From positions 1 through 64,000 of the forward strand of contig CAIXZF010000035.1 of NCBI GenBank assembly GCA_903923925.1: DNA of 64,000 bases. The letters run 5' to 3'. The DNA comes from an uncultured Bacteroidales bacterium. Its GTDB lineage: Bacteria; Bacteroidota; Bacteroidia; Bacteroidales; CAIXZF01. Positions 28,282-38,296 of the stretch are shown one piece after another. The notes beneath the pieces are model-generated. The model saw only the letters and a list, made by a program, of their open reading frames with translations. It made no database searches and was not told the origin of the DNA. How positions within the stretch are numbered: position 1 is the stretch's first letter; each line of letters begins with the position of its first letter. The translations under genes were made by a program, and so were the position numbers.

Positions 28282-30170
28282 ATTTCAATATTAGGTAGTG
28301 TAAACCTGAAAGTACTGCCAACTTCCTTTTCGCTATGCACGAATAATTTCCCTTTGTGTTTTTCGATGAAATCTTTACATAAAATAAGCCCTAGTCCGCT
28401 GCTGGGTTCGCCATTAGTACCCCTTCTGCTGGTGTGGGTATCAAGTCGGAATAATTCATTTAGCATTTGAGGACTCATGCCAATACCAGTATCTGTAACA
28501 GAAATTTCAACAGAATTGTCTGCCTCCTCTTTTGCTTTGAAAGTAATACTACCTCCATTTCGGGTGAACTTCACTGCATTCGATGCCAGATTCGTAATTA
28601 TTGATGTGAGCATATAATTATCAGCAAAAACCTTTATTCCTTCCGGAATTTCGTATCTTATTTCGATCCCTTTTTTAAGGGCCATATCTACAACCGGGGG
28701 CATACTTTCAACGATATTTGCTATCAGCGAAAATAAAGTTGGCTGAAAGGGAATAACCCCTCTCTGCAATCGAGACCATTCCAATAAGTTTTCGAGTAAG
28801 TGAAAAAGATTGGTTGCTGAATTTCGCATAATTCCGGCTAATTTTAAGATTTCCTCCTTAGTTAAATCCGGCATGTCGTCAGCCATAATTCTTGTTAATT
28901 CCAGAAAACCATTGAAAGGGCCACGCATGTCGTGGGCAATTATCGAAAAGAACTTATCTTTTTCGGCGTTAAGTTTAGCTAACTCAATAGATTTCTGTTT
29001 TATCTCTTCCTCTGCTATTTTACGCTCAGTGATATCGTGGATAATGGAGAATAGGATTTGTTTTTCCTTAAAATCGACAGGAGAGGAATGGACTTCTACA
29101 ATATGTACTTCTCCATTTGACAGCTTATGTGGGGAAATAAAATAGTTCTGTTTTTGATGTAAGGCTTCTAATCGTTCAATTTCAATATGTTTAGTGTCTG
29201 AAACAGTTATTTCATCGATATTCATCGAACACAAAGTATCAATGCTATACCCATAAAACCTTGCTGCCGCATCATTGGCATCTATAATAGTACCTGAAAC
29301 AGGATCAATAAGCATCATTATGGCATTGTGCCGGTCAAATAAAGATTTGAACCTGGTTTCGCTCTGCTTTAGCGCGATTTCAGTAAGCTTACGGTCGTTA
29401 ATGTCCGAATCTGTTCCCCGATATCCGGCCAGCTTGCCGCTTTCGTCCAGAATAGGGATCCCATTGGTTGTAACATAAATCACTTTCCCGCTTTTAGTAA
29501 CTACTCTATTTTCAAGATTTCTGAAAGTCTCTTTGCGGGCAAATACTTCAAAAGCTGCAATCTTGAACGATTCCCGTCCATCTTCGGGATGTAGGTCATA
29601 AAAATGTTTTTTACCTGTTATTTCCTCAGGCTTATAACAGAGCACAGTTTTTATCGTATTACTTACATATGTATAAAGCCCTTCGACATTCACCTCCCAT
29701 GTAATTACTCTGCTGTGTTCAGCAATCTGCTCGAATCTTTTCTCACTTTCTGTAACTTTGTCTTCTGCCTCTTTCCTGGCAGTAATATCGCGGCTGATTC
29801 CAAGAATACCAATCAGGGCTCCGTCTTCCCCCCAATATGGAGTTTTAAGTGTGTCAACCAGCATTTTTTTTCCATCCGGGAAAGTAATCCATTCTTCGTT
29901 ATGCCTGGGCTGTTGTTGTTTCAGCATTTCAATGTCAAAATGTCTGAAAAAACCGGCAACATCTGCATTGAAAAGGTCATAATCGGTTTTGCCAATAATC
30001 TCATCTTTTGATTTTCCTACAAAAAATGCAAAAGGTTGATTACAGCCAAGGTAAATGCCTTCAGTATCTTTGAAAAATACGATATCAGGGATTGAGTCGA
30101 GCAAAGAATTTATCAAACCCAATTGACTTGCATGATTCATTTTTGCTATTTCTCCGGCTGGCATGGTCAT
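28278..30170 (-). CDS. sensor histidine kinase, three PAS domains
   Basis: 630 residues with three PAS domains (about 15-135, 145-265 and 270-385, two ending in DIT-x-RK and one in DINDRK), HisKA with H414 in IIAHDMRGPF, and HATPase (VTDTGIGM, SGLGLILCKDF). No receiver and no membrane segment. The ATGA overlap with the next gene and the 11-bp gap from the previous one place it inside a co-transcribed kinase stack. The signal is unknown. Because it lacks its own receiver, it could pass phosphate to the receivers of the neighbouring hybrid kinases; that is inference. Confidence 0.9.
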   Translation of the reverse strand: MTMPAGEIAKMNHASQLGLINSLLDSIPDIVFFKDTEGIYLGCNQPFAFFVGKSKDEIIGKTDYDLFNADVAGFFRHFDIEMLKQQQPRHNEEWITFPDGKKMLVDTLKTPYWGEDGALIGILGISRDITARKEAEDKVTESEKRFEQIAEHSRVITWEVNVEGLYTYVSNTIKTVLCYKPEEITGKKHFYDLHPEDGRESFKIAAFEVFARKETFRNLENRVVTKSGKVIYVTTNGIPILDESGKLAGYRGTDSDINDRKLTEIALKQSETRFKSLFDRHNAIMMLIDPVSGTIIDANDAAARFYGYSIDTLCSMNIDEITVSDTKHIEIERLEALHQKQNYFISPHKLSNGEVHIVEVHSSPVDFKEKQILFSIIHDITERKIAEEEIKQKSIELAKLNAEKDKFFSIIAHDMRGPFNGFLELTRIMADDMPDLTKEEILKLAGIMRNSATNLFHLLENLLEWSRLQRGVIPFQPTLFSLIANIVESMPPVVDMALKKGIEIRYEIPEGIKVFADNYMLTSIITNLASNAVKFTRNGGSITFKAKEEADNSVEISVTDTGIGMSPQMLNELFRLDTHTSRRGTNGEPSSGLGLILCKDFIEKHKGKLFVHSEKEVGSTFRFTLPNIEI

Positions 30171-30181
30171 ATGTTATGCAA

Positions 30182-31354
30182 TTATTTATTTCTGGAGTCA
30201 TTAAAAACCAGACGCACGCTTGCTCCATTTGGTTTGGTATTTCTGACTTCAATCTGGCCTTTATGCAGATCAATAATTAGTTTAATGAGCGCCAGGTTGA
30301 GACCTGTATTTTTGTCGATGTGCTGGTTACCAACTGCAAATAATACATATGGTTTCACGAGTACCTCAGACAAAAAACCTGAGCCATTATCAATAAATTC
30401 ACAAATAATGGACTGGTTTTCAGGAAAGATTTTAATAATTACTGTATCATTGTCAGGTGAAAAATTAACAGCATTATCAGTAAGGTTGTCAAAACATATT
30501 TGTAGTAATTCTGCATCGCCCGGTATAGTTTCAAGGGATGGGTCTTTTTGAAGCAGGATAGTTATTCCCTTTTCCTGAACCTTATCATGAAGTTGAAGTA
30601 ATGTGTTATTTATTAGTTCCTGAATATGGACTTCCTGCAAATGCAACGTTCGGTTGCCAGTGAGCAATGCTGTAATATGTAGTGCCTGATAGGAGAATTT
30701 CTCGAGTCTTATTGCTGAAACTTCGATGTAATTCATGTATTTCAGGATTTCAGCTGATTCAATCAAAGGTTTCAGGATTTCAGTAAAACCTAAAATTCCA
30801 TTAAGTGGTGTTCTGATTTCGTGGCTGATTAGATTAAGAAAATCGACTTTAGCCTGATCGAGAACCATTAACTCCTTATTTGCATTTTCTAAATCGATGG
30901 TTCTTTCTTTAATTCTTTCTTCTAAAATTATATTGTGGTTTTCAATTAGCTGATAAAGGTAGGAGGTCTCGAGAAGATTTTTAATCCGAAGCGTTACTTC
31001 ATAAAGTTCAAATGGCTTAGAAAGAAAATCCTTGGCTCCCTCTGAAAGCGCCCGTTGTTTTGCTTCAGGTGTTATGTCGGCAGTAAGTACAAGTATGGGA
31101 AGGTAGGAATTTGGCAGGATTAATGAATTCAATAATTTCATAATCTCAAAACCATTGAGATGTGGCATCATTAAATCGAGTAGAATTAAATCAGGTTTAA
31201 TTGATTGGAACAAGTTAATTGCCTGTCTCGAGTCGTTAGTAGATGTATAATTCGTATATCCTAAATCTTCAAGAAGACTTTCCAGAATATCAATGTTTGA
31301 ATTCTGATCATCAACGATAAGAATTTTTGCATTTTTTAAATCAGCATTAATCAT
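30182..31354 (-). CDS. receiver-histidine kinase (REC-HisKA-HATPase)
   Basis: 390 residues. N-terminal receiver with phospho-acceptor D60 in LILLDLMMPHLNG, a short coiled linker, HisKA with H178 in LISHEIRTPLNGILGF, and HATPase with N box (NLTDNAVNFS) and G1 (DNGSGF). The second glycine box is weak (TGLNLALIKLI), so ATP binding may be altered. No sensor domain: input probably comes by phosphorylation of the receiver. The start overlaps the stop of the preceding hybrid kinase by 4 bp, so the two proteins are probably made together and may form a relay. Confidence 0.88.
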   Translation of the reverse strand: MINADLKNAKILIVDDQNSNIDILESLLEDLGYTNYTSTNDSRQAINLFQSIKPDLILLDLMMPHLNGFEIMKLLNSLILPNSYLPILVLTADITPEAKQRALSEGAKDFLSKPFELYEVTLRIKNLLETSYLYQLIENHNIILEERIKERTIDLENANKELMVLDQAKVDFLNLISHEIRTPLNGILGFTEILKPLIESAEILKYMNYIEVSAIRLEKFSYQALHITALLTGNRTLHLQEVHIQELINNTLLQLHDKVQEKGITILLQKDPSLETIPGDAELLQICFDNLTDNAVNFSPDNDTVIIKIFPENQSIICEFIDNGSGFLSEVLVKPYVLFAVGNQHIDKNTGLNLALIKLIIDLHKGQIEVRNTKPNGASVRLVFNDSRNK

Positions 31355-33882
31355 AATTTTGGATTGTTAACTGGTTTCGGAATCCAATCATCCACAGTCT
31401 TTAAAAACATAGTGATATCGAGTGGCTTTGTTAAATAATCGCAAGCTCCGGCATTCATCAGTGTTTCAATTTGTTTATTTGTTGCATCTGCACTAATAAT
31501 TACTACAGGGATAGTTTTTGTATTCTCATTTTCCTGCAGTTTTTTTAGAACGGAGATTCCCTGAGTGTCTGGTAAATCAAGATCAAGCAATATTAAATCG
31601 GGCTTACATTCAATTGCCATTTCTTCAGCATTCTTTCCGTAAATTGATGTAATGAGCTGAACTTCTGAAAAATGATTTTCGATAATTTCTTCGACCAATT
31701 CGGTGTTTTCAAGGTTGTCTTCGAAGTATAAAATAGTGAGGGTTTTTACAATTTCCTGTTTATCTGGTGATATCGCATTTTTTTCAACGTTCAGCAAATT
31801 GATATTTTCTTTTTGATCTTTCGGGATTAGTGGTTTAGTTAAGGGAAGGTCAATCCAGAATGTACTACCTTGGCCCTCAATACTATCAACTCCAACTAAT
31901 CCATGCATAACGTCAATAAGTTTTTTTACAATCGACAAGCCTAAGCCAGCACCTTCGGTTGAAGTATTTTCCGCTCCAATTCGTTCGAAGGGTATAAAAA
32001 GCTTTGGAATATCAGCAGAAGAAATCCCATAACCTGTATCTGATATTGAAATACGAACATAAACAATTCCTACCTCATTCTGGGGTATTGTTGTGGTAAC
32101 AATCCGTATAGATCCTCCTTGCCGGTTATATTTTACAGCATTGTTAAGCAGATTTATTAATACTTGTTTTAATCGTTTTCTGTCGGCAGCTACAAAATGC
32201 TGGTTCTCAAGTGAATTTTCAAATTCCAAGGTTAGCTGTTGGGCTAAGGCGAGTGGCCGAACAGTATCAATCATTTCATTGATTACTCCATTTAGATAAA
32301 CTGGTTCAGTTAGGAGGGAGAGTTTTCCTGCTTCTATCCGCGAAATATCTAGTACTTCATCAATTAAAGTAAGCAGATGCCTGCCGCTACCTAGTATGTG
32401 GTTGACTCCTTTCTTTTGCTTTACAGTGAGTTCTCCCATTCCCAATAATTGAGCAAATCCGAGTATTGAGTTCATGGGAGTACGCAATTCATGGCTCATG
32501 CGTGAAAGGAATTCACTCTTTGCCAGATTGGCTTTCTCGGCGTCTTTTCGGGCTTCGTTAATTTTTTCCTCTGCTTGTTTACGTTCTGTAATATCGGTGA
32601 GAAATCCATGCCAGAGAATAGTGCCATCTGTTTCCCTTTGTGGTTTAGCATTACCGGATACCCAGCGGATTATGCCATCATCAAACTTAACACGATAATC
32701 ATGTTTCCATAGTGTGAGGTCTTTTGCTGATGCTTGAATTGACGCAACAACACCGTCGAAATCATCAGGGTGGAGTCTGGTAAATACAATGGAAGCGTCG
32801 TAGCTTACCTTATCTGGAGTAGTCCTGTAAATCTCACTAATTCCATCGCTGGCATACGGAAAACAAGAAGTCCCATCAGGCCGTAACAAATACTGGTATA
32901 CCATTCCAGGAACGCGATCGGCAATTTTATGCAAGCGGCCAAGCGCTTCATTTAATGCAGTCCCAGTGGAAACATGTTCCTTGATTTCTTTTGTTAAATT
33001 AGAATTGATTTCGGCTAGTTGGATAGTGCGTTCTTTAACTTTAAGCTCAAGGCTCGCATTTAATTTAATTTTTTCTTCTTCCGATTGTTTCCGTTCAGTA
33101 ATATCTTCCTCAACAGCAAGGTAATGAGTTATTTTACCATGGATATCTGTAACAGGAGATATTGATGCCGCTACCCAATACAGATCGCCATTTTTCTTTT
33201 TATTATGAAATTCACCTTTCCATTCTTTACCAGAACTTATGGATTGCCAAAGAAAAGCATAGTCTTCAGCTGTATTATTGATTGAACTGAAGATTCTCGG
33301 GTTTTGGCCAATTAGCTCTTCCTTGGTATAACCCGTTATTTTCAGAACCTTAGGGTTGACATATTCTATATCTCCCTTGAGGTCGGTAATGCAAGTAATA
33401 ACAGGGCTTTGTTCTATAGCCTTCGAAAGTTTTGTGAGACTTTCCTCCGACCGTTTCCGCTCGGTAATATCCCTGTATCGCCACAAATGACCAGAGTATT
33501 TGTCATCAGAATACGTGGGGATGTAATCTCTTTCAAAGTAGCGGCCATCTGCTAATTCAAGTTCATCCTGATAAATTGCTACCTTATTTTTAAGGATAAG
33601 GTTTATGTCAAAAACAAATTTTTCCGGGTCTTTAAACAAATGTTTACTCTGTTCTGCCGACTCAGAACAATCTGCCCCGGTCAGAACTTCGGGAGGGGCA
33701 GGGATCGCAAACATATCACAGAATAGCTGATTCGTTAAAACAATCTCCCTTTTAGCATTTTCAAGCAGAATACCTTCCTGCAAATTAATTATCAGATTGG
33801 TAAGAATAGCCGATTCCTTCTTACTTTTATCATCACCCTCTTTCTGTATTTGGTCGCTATTTTCAGCTTCAGAACGTTGCAT
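31351..33882 (-). CDS. hybrid histidine kinase, three PAS domains, C-terminal receiver
   Basis: 843 residues: PAS-like domain (about 25-140), PAS (150-265), coiled linker (270-310), PAS fold-3 type (320-435), HisKA with H464 in MSHELRTPMNSILGF, HATPase (about 565-690; DTGYGIS, GAGLGLSIVKKL) and a receiver (about 715-835; LILLDLDLPDTQG). Soluble. It begins 60 bp after the CheB-CheR-PAS protein, which ends at the point in a PAS domain where a kinase module normally follows. It could therefore act as that protein's separate kinase partner; this is inference. Confidence 0.9.
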   Translation of the reverse strand: MQRSEAENSDQIQKEGDDKSKKESAILTNLIINLQEGILLENAKREIVLTNQLFCDMFAIPAPPEVLTGADCSESAEQSKHLFKDPEKFVFDINLILKNKVAIYQDELELADGRYFERDYIPTYSDDKYSGHLWRYRDITERKRSEESLTKLSKAIEQSPVITCITDLKGDIEYVNPKVLKITGYTKEELIGQNPRIFSSINNTAEDYAFLWQSISSGKEWKGEFHNKKKNGDLYWVAASISPVTDIHGKITHYLAVEEDITERKQSEEEKIKLNASLELKVKERTIQLAEINSNLTKEIKEHVSTGTALNEALGRLHKIADRVPGMVYQYLLRPDGTSCFPYASDGISEIYRTTPDKVSYDASIVFTRLHPDDFDGVVASIQASAKDLTLWKHDYRVKFDDGIIRWVSGNAKPQRETDGTILWHGFLTDITERKQAEEKINEARKDAEKANLAKSEFLSRMSHELRTPMNSILGFAQLLGMGELTVKQKKGVNHILGSGRHLLTLIDEVLDISRIEAGKLSLLTEPVYLNGVINEMIDTVRPLALAQQLTLEFENSLENQHFVAADRKRLKQVLINLLNNAVKYNRQGGSIRIVTTTIPQNEVGIVYVRISISDTGYGISSADIPKLFIPFERIGAENTSTEGAGLGLSIVKKLIDVMHGLVGVDSIEGQGSTFWIDLPLTKPLIPKDQKENINLLNVEKNAISPDKQEIVKTLTILYFEDNLENTELVEEIIENHFSEVQLITSIYGKNAEEMAIECKPDLILLDLDLPDTQGISVLKKLQENENTKTIPVVIISADATNKQIETLMNAGACDYLTKPLDITMFLKTVDDWIPKPVNNPKL

Positions 33883-33942
33883 TTACTCCTTGAATTTAGA
33901 ATTTTTTAACAGGGTTGAAACTTATCTGTCTTTATTTTTTTG

Positions 33943-36834
33943 TCAGGTTATGTTCGATATAAAGGCAATAATTGCCTTGTCATCGGGAAAGACGATCTCT
34001 GAAGAAACAACTGATACAGGAAATTGTGTGCCATCTAATCGTATTCCTGTAGTTGTAAATTCATTTAAATGTTCACCCTCAGGTGAAGATAGATTGTTGT
34101 TTTCATATATTTCATTTATCCACTTCTGTGCAAAATATCTATCAATATGTTTGTTGACAGCATCTGTGGAGCTTTTCAATCCAAAGATTTCTACGAACTT
34201 GTGATTTGCGTATAAACCGATTCCCTCGCGTGAAACAATGATGGCTAAAGGCGCACTTTCAAAGAGTATTCTGAATCGGGTTTCGCTTGCCTTAAGTTCT
34301 TCTTCAGATTGTTTGGCAATCGTAATGTCAGTAAATGTTATAACCAGTCCGTCAATTCGGTCGTCGAGAGTGCGATATGGCATTATCCGGATATTAAACC
34401 ATCGTCCATCTTGCGATGCAATTACTGTTTCAATAGAATAAAGCGTTTTTATTACTTGCTGGGCATGACTTTCAATTTCAGGATATTTCAAATTAGAAAC
34501 CTGATCGGTGAATGGCCTGCCGATATCAGTGTTGCGTAGTTTAATAATTTTTGTTGCTGTTTCGGTGTACCTTCTGATGTTCAACTCTTTGTCCAGAAAA
34601 AGGGTAGCAACCTCTGTTGAGTTCAACAGATTTTTCATGTCATTATTAGCCTGAACAAAATCACTGACCTTGCTCTGAAGTTCAGTATTTACCGTTTGAA
34701 GCTCCTCATTCAGGCTTTGCATCTCTTCTTTAGATGTAGTGAGTTCTTCATTGGTCGATTGCAGCTCTTCATTGGTCGACTGCAGCTCCTCATTTGTTGA
34801 TTTTAATTCCTCCTGAGATGTTTGCATCTCTTCATGCGTACTTTGCAGGTCTTCATTACAACGTTGCAATTTAATTTCCATCTCTTTTACCCGACCTGAC
34901 GACTTCTGCTTCCCCGTTTTCAAATTTGTTAACCCATTTTCAATAATGGCTGGCACATCGGTAAAAACAACGATTATCATATCTCTTATCACATCAGGAT
35001 TCTCAATGCGTTGAACCGTAATATCCACAAACTGAGTTCCTCCATTGGTGCCTACTTTGAGATTGCGAACAATCACCTGATTGGAATTTTGCATAGCTTT
35101 CCGGAAGGCGTTTGGTAGTGCTTCTCGTAAACCTTCCCGCGCCATTGCATAAATGTTAAGGTTGGCTTTTCCAGCAACTGGCTCAAGGTATTTTCCTGTT
35201 CGACCAGTAATAAAGATAATATCACCTTTGTTATTTACAAGTACACTTGCAGGCGCAAAATGTTGAATCATAAGCTGTTCAGCTACCGACTGAATATTCT
35301 CTGATACAGCAAAAGTTTCTTTTACTTTTGGAAATGTTCTTTTTGAGCGGGAAAAGGAGCTTGGGAAATCAATAAGTTCATGCATGATTGGACTTAAAGT
35401 GCGTTTGAAAAATTTTAATCTCGGATTAATCTCTTCAAACCCTTCTTTATAGTTCCCCAGGGTTTCTGCTGACCCTAACAACAGAACTCCACCCCGATTC
35501 AGGCTGTAATTAAAAAGTGCCATCAACTTTTCCTGCAATTCAGGTTCTACATATATCAGCAAATTCCTGCAGGTAAGCAGGTCAAGCTTAGTAAATGGCG
35601 GGTCTTTGATTACATTCTGAGGTGCAAAAACAACCATTTCGCGGATAGAAGTAACCATATTATAGCCCTCACCTGTAATATTAAAGAACCTGTTTAACCT
35701 TTCAGGTGACACATCAGCCATTATGTTCTTAGAATAATAACCCTTACGTGCTATTTCAATGGAGTCGTGGTCAAGATCAGTAGCAAATATCTGAAGTGTA
35801 AGGTTTTTATGATGTTTAATTTTTTCGAGAGCCTCCTGAAAAACAATCGCTAAAGAATAAGCCTCTTCTCCCGTCGAGCAGGCTGTTACCCAGGCACGAA
35901 GAACATATCCGTTAGGTAATCTGTCAAACAGATCAGGAAGTATCTTCTCTTTAAGCATTTCCCAGACATCGGGATCGCGGAAAAAGCTTGTAACACCAAT
36001 AAGTAACTCCTTGAAAAGGATTTCTATTTCCTTGGGATTATCTTGTAAATACCGGACATAATGCTGTATCTTGTCGAGTTGATGAACTCCTTTCCGCCTT
36101 TCAATCCGGCGGAACAAGGTAGTTTTCTTATACATTGAAAAGTCGTGGCCAGTTTGCTCACGCAGAAGAATAATTATTTTATCAAGGTTACTTTTGCTTT
36201 TACTATCAATTTCATCCTCGTAAATAAGAACTGGTACAAACTTAAGAAAATCGATTAGTTTGGAAGGCAATTCCTCAGCAGGGGCTACAATATCAGCTAT
36301 TACAGACTCACAGGCACTGTAAGGCATTCCGTCGAATTTTGCTGTTTCAGGACTCTGAACCACCACTATTCCATTTTTTTCTTTTATGGCTTTTAATCCA
36401 AGGCTGCCATCGGAACCCATACCTGAGAGAACGATTCCGATGCTCATTTCTTCCAGGTCAGCGGCCAGGGAACGAAAGAAAATATCAATTGGCAATCTCA
36501 GACCGCGCGATTCTACCGGTTCGAACAAATGAAGCGAGCCATTCAGCAACGACATGCTTTTATTTGGCGGTATTACATAAACGCAGTTTGGGAGCACTTT
36601 AAGCCTGTCGCTTGCCTGATGTACCTTCATAGTGGTAATACGCTGCAACAGCTCCGGCATGATCCCAACGTGGTTTGGGTCAAGATGCTGAATTACGACA
36701 AAGGCCATACCAGTGTCCTTAGGCATATTACCAAACAATTGCTCCAATGCTTCAAGTCCGCCTGCTGAAGCGCCAATACCGACAATAGGAAATAGATTTT
36801 TTCTGAGTTCTGAAGGAAGGTTTGTTTTTGCCAT
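33943..36834 (-). CDS. CheB-CheR-PAS fusion protein without kinase domain
   Basis: 963 residues. CheB methylesterase domain with its catalytic triad visible (S23 in GASAGG, H50 in VIQHLDPNH, D142 in GMGSDGS), CheR methyltransferase domain (about 210-480), a disordered stretch, a long coiled coil of repeated STNEELQ units (about 650-720), then two PAS domains. It stops inside the usual DITERK linker (ISNIT-stop), so no HisKA or HATPase is attached. Many relatives continue into a histidine kinase. No receiver precedes CheB. No chemotaxis receptor or CheA lies in the window, so the methylation target is unknown. First gene of the signalling stack, 139 bp downstream of gvpK. A weak promoter match (TGAGTTTG on the minus strand) lies in that gap. 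Confidence 0.92.
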   Translation of the reverse strand: MAKTNLPSELRKNLFPIVGIGASAGGLEALEQLFGNMPKDTGMAFVVIQHLDPNHVGIMPELLQRITTMKVHQASDRLKVLPNCVYVIPPNKSMSLLNGSLHLFEPVESRGLRLPIDIFFRSLAADLEEMSIGIVLSGMGSDGSLGLKAIKEKNGIVVVQSPETAKFDGMPYSACESVIADIVAPAEELPSKLIDFLKFVPVLIYEDEIDSKSKSNLDKIIILLREQTGHDFSMYKKTTLFRRIERRKGVHQLDKIQHYVRYLQDNPKEIEILFKELLIGVTSFFRDPDVWEMLKEKILPDLFDRLPNGYVLRAWVTACSTGEEAYSLAIVFQEALEKIKHHKNLTLQIFATDLDHDSIEIARKGYYSKNIMADVSPERLNRFFNITGEGYNMVTSIREMVVFAPQNVIKDPPFTKLDLLTCRNLLIYVEPELQEKLMALFNYSLNRGGVLLLGSAETLGNYKEGFEEINPRLKFFKRTLSPIMHELIDFPSSFSRSKRTFPKVKETFAVSENIQSVAEQLMIQHFAPASVLVNNKGDIIFITGRTGKYLEPVAGKANLNIYAMAREGLREALPNAFRKAMQNSNQVIVRNLKVGTNGGTQFVDITVQRIENPDVIRDMIIVVFTDVPAIIENGLTNLKTGKQKSSGRVKEMEIKLQRCNEDLQSTHEEMQTSQEELKSTNEELQSTNEELQSTNEELTTSKEEMQSLNEELQTVNTELQSKVSDFVQANNDMKNLLNSTEVATLFLDKELNIRRYTETATKIIKLRNTDIGRPFTDQVSNLKYPEIESHAQQVIKTLYSIETVIASQDGRWFNIRIMPYRTLDDRIDGLVITFTDITIAKQSEEELKASETRFRILFESAPLAIIVSREGIGLYANHKFVEIFGLKSSTDAVNKHIDRYFAQKWINEIYENNNLSSPEGEHLNEFTTTGIRLDGTQFPVSVVSSEIVFPDDKAIIAFISNIT

Positions 36835-36973
36835 TTATATTTAATATTGATTATTATTTTATTCTGTCTCTGGAAAGCCTGTCAAACTCAGATTGATTCT
36901 AAAGAGAATAATCAATAAAGGTAATAAAAAACTCAAATAAATGGTAATGCGATTTTTTACTGCTTATCGTAGG

Positions 36974-37318
36974 TTACATTAAATCTCCTAATGGACCAAG
37001 ATTAATGTTTAAATCCCTGTCGGTGAGATTAAAATGTTTTTTAAGTTCTTCCATTTTCATTTCGAGCTTCATCAATGTTTCACCAAGTCGTTCAATTTCT
37101 TCATCTGTTAATGATCCACCGTCAACCCTGCGCATTGCCTGTTTTTCAACTAATTTTCTGATCAACTCAACTAGAGTGAGCACCAGTTTTGCCAGACCAG
37201 AATCTGCATTTTCAGGTGTGAGTTTTAGCTTGGAATCATCGATGTTGGCAAGTTTTCCGATTTCTTCTGAAATAGTTTCAAGTGATCCGGTATTGAATAG
37301 AATTTTATTTTCACTCAT
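36974..37318 (-). CDS. gvpK: gas vesicle protein GvpK
   Basis: 114 residues. The core LTLVELIRKLVEKQAMRRV followed by GGSLTDEEIERLG is the GvpK family signature. GvpK is a minor protein needed for gas vesicle formation; its exact role is not settled. Last gene of the gas vesicle cluster, 7 bp after a GvpF/L gene. The charged C-terminus ends in LGPLGDLM. Confidence 0.93.
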   Translation of the reverse strand: MSENKILFNTGSLETISEEIGKLANIDDSKLKLTPENADSGLAKLVLTLVELIRKLVEKQAMRRVDGGSLTDEEIERLGETLMKLEMKMEELKKHFNLTDRDLNINLGPLGDLM

Positions 37319-37325
37319 CGGGAAG

Positions 37326-38081
37326 TTACTTAAGTGTTAATTCAACAAAACTATATGGAGGCCAGGGTCCGGTGAGTATGAAATTTAACCCCGGATGTTT
37401 CTTCTGTAAGGTCTGAATATTTTCAATTAGCAAAGGATCTTTCTCTTTTTCAAGCAGAAAAACAGAATCTATTAGTTGTTTCGCAGATGTCATTTTTGTA
37501 AACCTGCTATCTGTGCTTAAGCTGGAAAGGCAATCGGTGATTTCTGTAATAACAGTTTCAACGTAGCGCAATAGCATTTCCTCATACCTGTGCTCTTTGA
37601 GCTTTTTGTTAATGTAATCTGTAAAAACTGAATTTTTTGATTCTATTGATTTATGGGGTGGTGATACTTCTTTTACCTCAGATTTCTTTAAAAGATCTTG
37701 TTTTAACTTTTCCGCATCACAAAATATCTTCAAGCCGAATTCAACTTTATTTTCAACTTTCTGAAGATTTTTCTGAAATTCAGTGTAATTATTTTCCAGC
37801 ATATTTTTAATTGCTTCATTTGATTCCATTTTGGAGCCAAATCGCATTGGCAGGAGTGTGTATTTTTGAAGAAGTTTTTCAATTACACCAGCATAGGCAA
37901 TCACATCTAACTTGTCTGGAATTACATTCGTTTCGTTAATATTTCCAACAACTGCAGTAATCTCCTTAAATGGAACTGCGTATACCAACTCTTCTCTGAT
38001 ACCCTTGATGTCCTCAGGAATAGTATTTAAATTTCCTGAGCCAGGCTTTGTTTGCAATACGGCATAAATCAACATTGCCAT
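37326..38081 (-). CDS. GvpF/L family gas vesicle assembly protein
   Basis: 251 residues of the GvpF/GvpL family, with hallmark LLPMRFGS in the middle and the C-terminal motif GPWPPYSFVEL. Family members are accessory proteins; GvpF binds GvpA in other systems and several form early assembly complexes. It starts 2 bp after the GvpA/J/M family gene upstream, so it is almost certainly translated from the same message. One of five paralogues here; I cannot assign F or L. Confidence 0.9.
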   Translation of the reverse strand: MAMLIYAVLQTKPGSGNLNTIPEDIKGIREELVYAVPFKEITAVVGNINETNVIPDKLDVIAYAGVIEKLLQKYTLLPMRFGSKMESNEAIKNMLENNYTEFQKNLQKVENKVEFGLKIFCDAEKLKQDLLKKSEVKEVSPPHKSIESKNSVFTDYINKKLKEHRYEEMLLRYVETVITEITDCLSSLSTDSRFTKMTSAKQLIDSVFLLEKEKDPLLIENIQTLQKKHPGLNFILTGPWPPYSFVELTLK

Positions 38082-38083
38082 AG

Positions 38084-38293
38084 CTATTCAGCTTTTTTCG
38101 TTCCTGATTTTAATTGATCCATTGTTTCAACGGAACTCAACAATAACTTAACACCAAGGTAAACCAGATCAATATCTGCAACCGAAATTACGATATCTCC
38201 AGTCAGAATTACTCCTTTATTTAAAACCCTGTCGAGCAATTCAAGAATTGTGATGTCTTTAGATTGATCGATAACGTTATTGTTCATCTGCAA
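38084..38293 (-). CDS. GvpA/J/M family minor gas vesicle protein
   Basis: 69 residues. The core ILELLDRVLNKGVILTGDI then VADIDLVYLGVKLLL is the GvpA-type fold. The divergence from gvpA and the GDIVISVADIDL segment place it with the GvpJ/GvpM/GvpS branch rather than with the shell protein. Such proteins are needed in small amounts, probably for nucleation or the cone tips. It ends 2 bp before the next GvpF/L gene and follows the previous one by 3 bp. A second in-frame ATG lies two codons in. Confidence 0.9.
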   Translation of the reverse strand: MQMNNNVIDQSKDITILELLDRVLNKGVILTGDIVISVADIDLVYLGVKLLLSSVETMDQLKSGTKKAE

Positions 38294-38296
38294 TGA

